The notes below the pieces were generated by a model, which did no database searches, was not told where the DNA came from, and saw only the letters and a program-made list of their open reading frames with translations. This document shows, in pieces, positions 32,687 through 35,150 of a stretch of 35,150 bases of DNA. Position 1 is the stretch's first letter; every line of letters begins with the position of its first letter. A program made the translations under genes and the position numbers. Origin of the DNA: TMED23 sp913054205 (GTDB lineage Bacteria > Pseudomonadota > Alphaproteobacteria > Rhodospirillales > UBA2165); NCBI GenBank assembly GCA_046582495.1, contig JAYGEG010000216.1, positions 1 to 35,150 of the forward strand, written 5' to 3'.

Positions 32687-33033
32687 GGATTGTTCCCTGT
32701 TGGTTTTGACGTATCCCATACCACCGTTGGGCCTTCTGCATAAATTCGGCATTCGTGGCTACCTGACTTATCTTCGCATGTATGGATCGCTAGCATAAGC
32801 GAATTACCACCGCATTCGCCCGCCGGACAATACGACCATCCTGCACGGCGACCATCTTCAGTGATAGCGAAATACGACGCACTGATGCCGGAATTTTTAT
32901 ATCTATCAAAAGCCGTCTCCATTCTGGAACTACGGGTCAACGGTCCAGTGCCAAAATAATCTTGGTTGGAGGGGCATGCTGTGAGGAAAAGGGGCAGAAG
33001 GAGTATAAAAAATATTTTATATTTTTGAGCCAT
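32683..33033 (-). CDS. Small predicted lipoprotein
   Basis: A 116-residue product from the ATG at 33033; ATGs at 33048 and 33051 are possible. The N-terminus MAQKYKIFFILLLPLFLTAC is a lipoprotein signal peptide with lipobox LTAC, so the mature protein would be lipid-anchored at Cys20. The rest is soluble with two possible disulfide pairs (CPAGECGG and HTCEDKSGSHEC). I do not recognise the domain. It lies between the kinase/NUDIX block and the tRNA attachment site. Confidence 0.75.
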   Translation of the reverse strand: MAQKYKIFFILLLPLFLTACPSNQDYFGTGPLTRSSRMETAFDRYKNSGISASYFAITEDGRRAGWSYCPAGECGGNSLMLAIHTCEDKSGSHECRIYAEGPTVVWDTSKPTGNNP

Positions 33034-33121
33034 ATCGATACATCTCATCATCTAATTTTCGTTTTTTTTTAGTAAAATCGCATTTTAAAGTTTTTATCTG
33101 GTTTTTTCCGCGATTTCGATA

Positions 33122-33150
33122 TTGACAGAACCGACCGGAAAGGGCAAAAC
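33122..33150 (+). promoter_or_regulatory. Candidate promoter of the tRNA-Pro gene
   Basis: TTGACA at 33122-33127 is a perfect -35 box located 48 bases before the tRNA start. The -10 about 17 bases downstream (CAAAAC) is poor. The assignment is tentative. Confidence 0.35.
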
Positions 33151-33169
33151 CCCGCTTCCTATTTGGTAT

Positions 33170-33211
33170 CGGGGAGTGGCGCAGTCTGGTAGCGCACCTG
33201 GTTTGGGACCA
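33170..33211 (+). tRNA. tRNA-Pro(UGG), 5' part only; interrupted after the anticodon loop
   Basis: CGGGGAGTGGCGCAGTCTGG starts the gene: acceptor strand CGGGGAG and a D-arm with the usual GGTAGCGC. The anticodon arm follows, ACCTGG-TTTGGGA-CCA, with anticodon TGG at 33204-33206. Beyond the CCA at 33209-33211 the sequence leaves the tRNA pattern: there is no T-arm and no CTCCCCG acceptor complement anywhere in the following 1.9 kb. The gene is therefore split here. A tyrosine integrase starts 274 bases further on, so the break is best read as one end of an integrated element (an att site in the anticodon arm). Confidence 0.8.
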
Positions 33212-33344
33212 TTCATTTTAGGGTTTCACATCATCTCACTTAGTCTCAAAATCACCTAGCAGTATATACTGTAACCCCCGATATATTTGACATACAGACA
33301 GATCGATTGTAACACTTCATCTCATGTCGTATCAGTTACAGCCA

Positions 33345-33424
33345 TGCACCTATTTGCACCTATACTGCACCTATAGTGAAAACAACGCATCTGCGGTAAA
33401 TCCAGATGCTCAATTTTGCACCTA
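33345..33424 (+). repeat. Four TGCACCTA direct repeats ahead of the integrase (candidate arm-type sites)
   Basis: TGCACCTA occurs at 33345-33352, 33355-33362, 33366-33373 and 33417-33424, three of them with 10-11 base periodicity. They lie between the split tRNA and the integrase. Tyrosine integrases with an N-terminal arm-binding domain bind such short repeats beside the core site, so these are good candidates for arm sites. Confidence 0.6.
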
Positions 33425-33468
33425 AATATTTGGGCGCTGTAGCGCATCTGGTTTCGATACAGATGCGC
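33387..33468. repeat. Two related inverted repeats (GCATCTG...CAGATGC) before the integrase
   Basis: GCATCTG at 33387-33393 pairs with CAGATGC at 33403-33409; GCGCATCTG at 33442-33450 pairs with CAGATGCGC at 33460-33468. Both are followed by a CAATTT-containing segment, so the whole unit is duplicated. The second copy begins with TAGCGCATCTGGTTTCG, which is 15 of 17 identical to the anticodon-arm region of the split tRNA-Pro. They may be integrase autoregulatory operators or relics of an attachment site. Confidence 0.55.
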
Positions 33469-33484
33469 AATTTAGGAGATAAAA

Positions 33485-34744
33485 ATGCCTGAATTATTGA
33501 CTAAATTATTCGTTAAAAATCTCAAACCAACCGACAAACAAGTCGTCTATCTCTGTACCGATCCGAAAGGTTTTGGTATCCGGATCAATCCCAACGGCTC
33601 GAGAACTTGGATTTATAATTACACGGACAAGAACGGACGCCGGCCGAAATACAAAATTGGTCGTTATCCCGATTTGGAGTTGGGCCGCGCGAGGACGGAG
33701 GCGAAGAAGATCGCCGGTATGGTCGCGAATGGTGAAGACCCTGCGAAGGAGAAACGCGAGGATCGTCGCGCAAGGGCAAAATCATCACTCGGCATGAATG
33801 CATCGCGCCCCGTCACCATGGAAGACTGCATGGAGTTGTTTATCACGAACCGGATCAAGGTGCGGTACAAGCCGAAGACAAAAGCGGATGGCACTCAGAT
33901 ATGGGAAGAAGAGCAGATGATCCGCAAGCACGTTATCCCGCGCATTGGGGATCTGGAGATTGTCGACTTTCGCAGATCAGATGCCAAGGCAATGCAGAGA
34001 GCCATAACCGGGCAGGGTGGGGCGCGGGTGGCTGTCCGGGCTGTCGATGCTACTCGTGCCGCACTTAATTGGCTGGCAGATGAAGAGATCGTTGAGGATG
34101 CACCAACCTTTAGGAATAAATCTACTCGGAACAAGCGGACCCGTGTTCTGCGAGACGATGAGATCCGTATGCTGTGGAACGCATGCGATGAAGCTCCGCG
34201 GATGTATGGTGCTTACATCAAGATGCTTCTACTGACGGCTCAACGCCGCGCCGAAGTCGCCGGGATGAAATGGTCTGCAATCAATGAGAAGGAGTGGACG
34301 TGGACGACGAAAGTTAAGTCGAGCAAAGCAGAAGCGATCGAAGTCGTCGTGCCGTTGTCGCCGCTTGCCCAGCAGGTGCTGCAATCATTGCCGCGAGAAG
34401 GTGACCATGTTTTTCCCAGCCGCCGGGGCGATGGTCCGTTTAGTGGATTTTCGTCGGCGAGGAAGTTTGTCGAAGAAAAATTGGAGAAACCCATCGATGG
34501 TTGGACGTTTCACGATCTGAGGCGGACCTGCCGAACCAATCTGCCACGATTGAAGGTTCTACCTGATGTTGCGGAAGCAGTGATAGGTCACAAGAAGCAA
34601 GGTCTGGATGCGGTCTACAACCAGTATGAGTATCTCGATGAGAAGCGGGAAGCTCTGGAGAAGTGGGCGGATCTGATCTTGGAGATCATCACGCCGACCG
34701 ATGATGACGGCAAGGCTGTGCATTTGCGACCAGCGTCTGCCTGA
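33485..34744 (+). CDS. Tyrosine-type site-specific integrase (DUF4102 family)
   Basis: A full-length 419-residue integrase; AGGAG lies at good spacing before the ATG. Residues 1-90 form the arm-binding DUF4102 domain (GFGIRINPNGSRTWIYNY, then KIGRYPDLELGRARTEA). Residues about 105-205 are the core-binding SAM-like domain and 220-395 the catalytic domain, with Arg254 (TAQRRAEV), His343-x-x-Arg346 (FHDLRRT), His369 (IGHKK) and nucleophile Tyr378 (DAVYNQYEYL). All catalytic residues are present. This family integrates genomic islands into tRNA genes. It is oriented away from the split tRNA-Pro. Only about 30 bases separate its stop from an IS110-type remnant, and no other cargo gene is seen in the window. 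Confidence 0.93.
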   Translation: MPELLTKLFVKNLKPTDKQVVYLCTDPKGFGIRINPNGSRTWIYNYTDKNGRRPKYKIGRYPDLELGRARTEAKKIAGMVANGEDPAKEKREDRRARAKSSLGMNASRPVTMEDCMELFITNRIKVRYKPKTKADGTQIWEEEQMIRKHVIPRIGDLEIVDFRRSDAKAMQRAITGQGGARVAVRAVDATRAALNWLADEEIVEDAPTFRNKSTRNKRTRVLRDDEIRMLWNACDEAPRMYGAYIKMLLLTAQRRAEVAGMKWSAINEKEWTWTTKVKSSKAEAIEVVVPLSPLAQQVLQSLPREGDHVFPSRRGDGPFSGFSSARKFVEEKLEKPIDGWTFHDLRRTCRTNLPRLKVLPDVAEAVIGHKKQGLDAVYNQYEYLDEKREALEKWADLILEIITPTDDDGKAVHLRPASA

Positions 34745-34771
34745 CAGCGTCCCAGCGGTCGATGGTTGCGG

Positions 34772-34834
34772 CTAACCAAAACCGATGTCGATACCGATCG
34801 TCGAAATCATTGCTTGAGATGTTTGCTTCGTCAT
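34772..34834 (-). pseudogene. Remnant of an IS110-family transposase N-terminus
   Basis: On the minus strand an ATG at 34834, preceded by GGAAAGG, opens MTKQTSQAMISTIGIDIG followed by FG and a stop. STIGIDIG is the opening strand of IS110-type (DEDD) transposases, where the Asp is the first catalytic residue; a full protein would continue with about 320 residues, usually starting KN(T/S)FH. The similarity stops sharply, so only the first 18 codons and perhaps the upstream end (34835-34920) remain. No intact insertion sequence is present. Confidence 0.6.
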
Positions 34835-34980
34835 GATGATATCCCTTTCCGTGTTCGCTGCTCCATTATTGGAGCTAGAGTGTAGAACACGGTCGGTCCA
34901 TCCCATTAGCGGACACCCGCATAATTCAGATTTTGAGAGAATATCCTATCTAAATCGATCAGTTTTTGTTTTCTAGTCGT

Positions 34981-35150
34981 TTAATCGAGAGACCGCTTAT
35001 CGAACAAAAAATCGCCAACAACGTGGTTAAACAATTCAGAGTTCTCAAGATGCGCGATATGGGCACAGCCTGGTAGAATAGCAAGTTGGGCATTTGGAAA
35101 GGCTTGTTTTTCGCGAATTAAAGTCTCTAAGGACACTGATTGATCACGGT
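34981..35150 (-). CDS. Alpha/beta hydrolase, C-terminal end only
   Basis: The frame runs off the window on its 5' side; the stop TAA is at 34981-34983. About 56 residues are visible. They match the end of an alpha/beta hydrolase: DQSVSLETLI holds the position of the acid-loop region, FPNAQLAILPGCAHIAHLE carries the predicted catalytic His, and ELFNHVVGDFLFDK is the final helix. The product would be an esterase or a similar enzyme of the 250-300 residue class. It is convergent with the integrase gene, with the IS110 remnant between them. Confidence 0.75.
   Translation of the reverse strand, partial: RDQSVSLETLIREKQAFPNAQLAILPGCAHIAHLENSELFNHVVGDFLFDKRSLD

Noticed and set aside
33212..33484. 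Group I intron interrupting tRNA-Pro
   Set aside because: Interruption near the anticodon would fit an intron, but no 3' tRNA half follows within the next 1.9 kb, and an integrase with arm-site repeats explains the locus better.
33485..35150. A defence island or prophage behind the integrase
   Set aside because: Only an IS110 fragment and an alpha/beta hydrolase end are visible; no phage or defence genes are in the window.

Overview
The window looks like an alphaproteobacterial chromosome, probably of Rhodospirillales-like affinity. The basis is a tripartite tricarboxylate (TTT) transporter, a ScfR-type short-chain fatty acyl regulator with a Cys-rich C-terminus, an SSS-type sensor kinase, a CBS-DUF294 protein next to a membrane-anchored DnaQ-like exonuclease, and moderate GC. 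This is inferred from gene families only; there is no rRNA marker.

Layout. 1-6353: the 3' end of a sigma-54 activator, a convergent LysR regulator, then a TTT cassette (tctC, a terminator, a TctA-TctB fusion) and an arylsulfotransferase-like enzyme. 6436-9305 (minus): a lone tungstate-binding protein TupA and a DUF805-Sel1 membrane protein. 9649-13598: a broken region. An Ala/Val-rich tandem-repeat protein runs directly into the C-terminal half of a polysaccharide flippase, followed by galE and a glycosyltransferase that lacks its C-terminal half, so a slice of an exopolysaccharide cluster appears truncated at both ends. 13679-19019: small-molecule and acyl-CoA metabolism (SDR, alpha/beta hydrolase, VOC, cupin, YciI-like) plus a TPR-methyltransferase. 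19118-23977: CBS-DUF294, exonuclease, small membrane proteins, a C-terminally short MaoC hydratase and a TPR protein. 24070-32686: an SSS symporter divergent from a hybrid XRE regulator, then a receiver-only response regulator, a small membrane protein, an SSS-histidine kinase and a NUDIX hydrolase. 32683-35150: a lipoprotein, a tRNA-Pro gene cut just after its anticodon loop, direct repeats, a tyrosine integrase, an IS110-type remnant and the end of an alpha/beta hydrolase gene.

The most interesting system is at 24.1-31.8 kb. The regulator at 26250 carries an N-terminal HTH, a histidine-kinase-type dimerisation/phosphoacceptor segment (SSHELRT, no ATPase domain) and a ScfR-like C-terminus. 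Its phosphoacceptor segment is about half identical, by eye, to that of the SSS-sensor kinase 4.5 kb downstream. With the receiver-only protein and the divergent SSS symporter, this suggests a phosphorelay-linked switch for uptake of a small carboxylate or amino acid, in which the DNA-binding protein itself might be phosphorylated or might heterodimerise with the kinase. TTGTAAAG and GTAAATTT motifs occur upstream of the regulator, and related motifs lie upstream of the response regulator.

Several genes are broken at sharp boundaries. Real recombination and assembly chimerism both remain possible; the individual entries say so where it matters.
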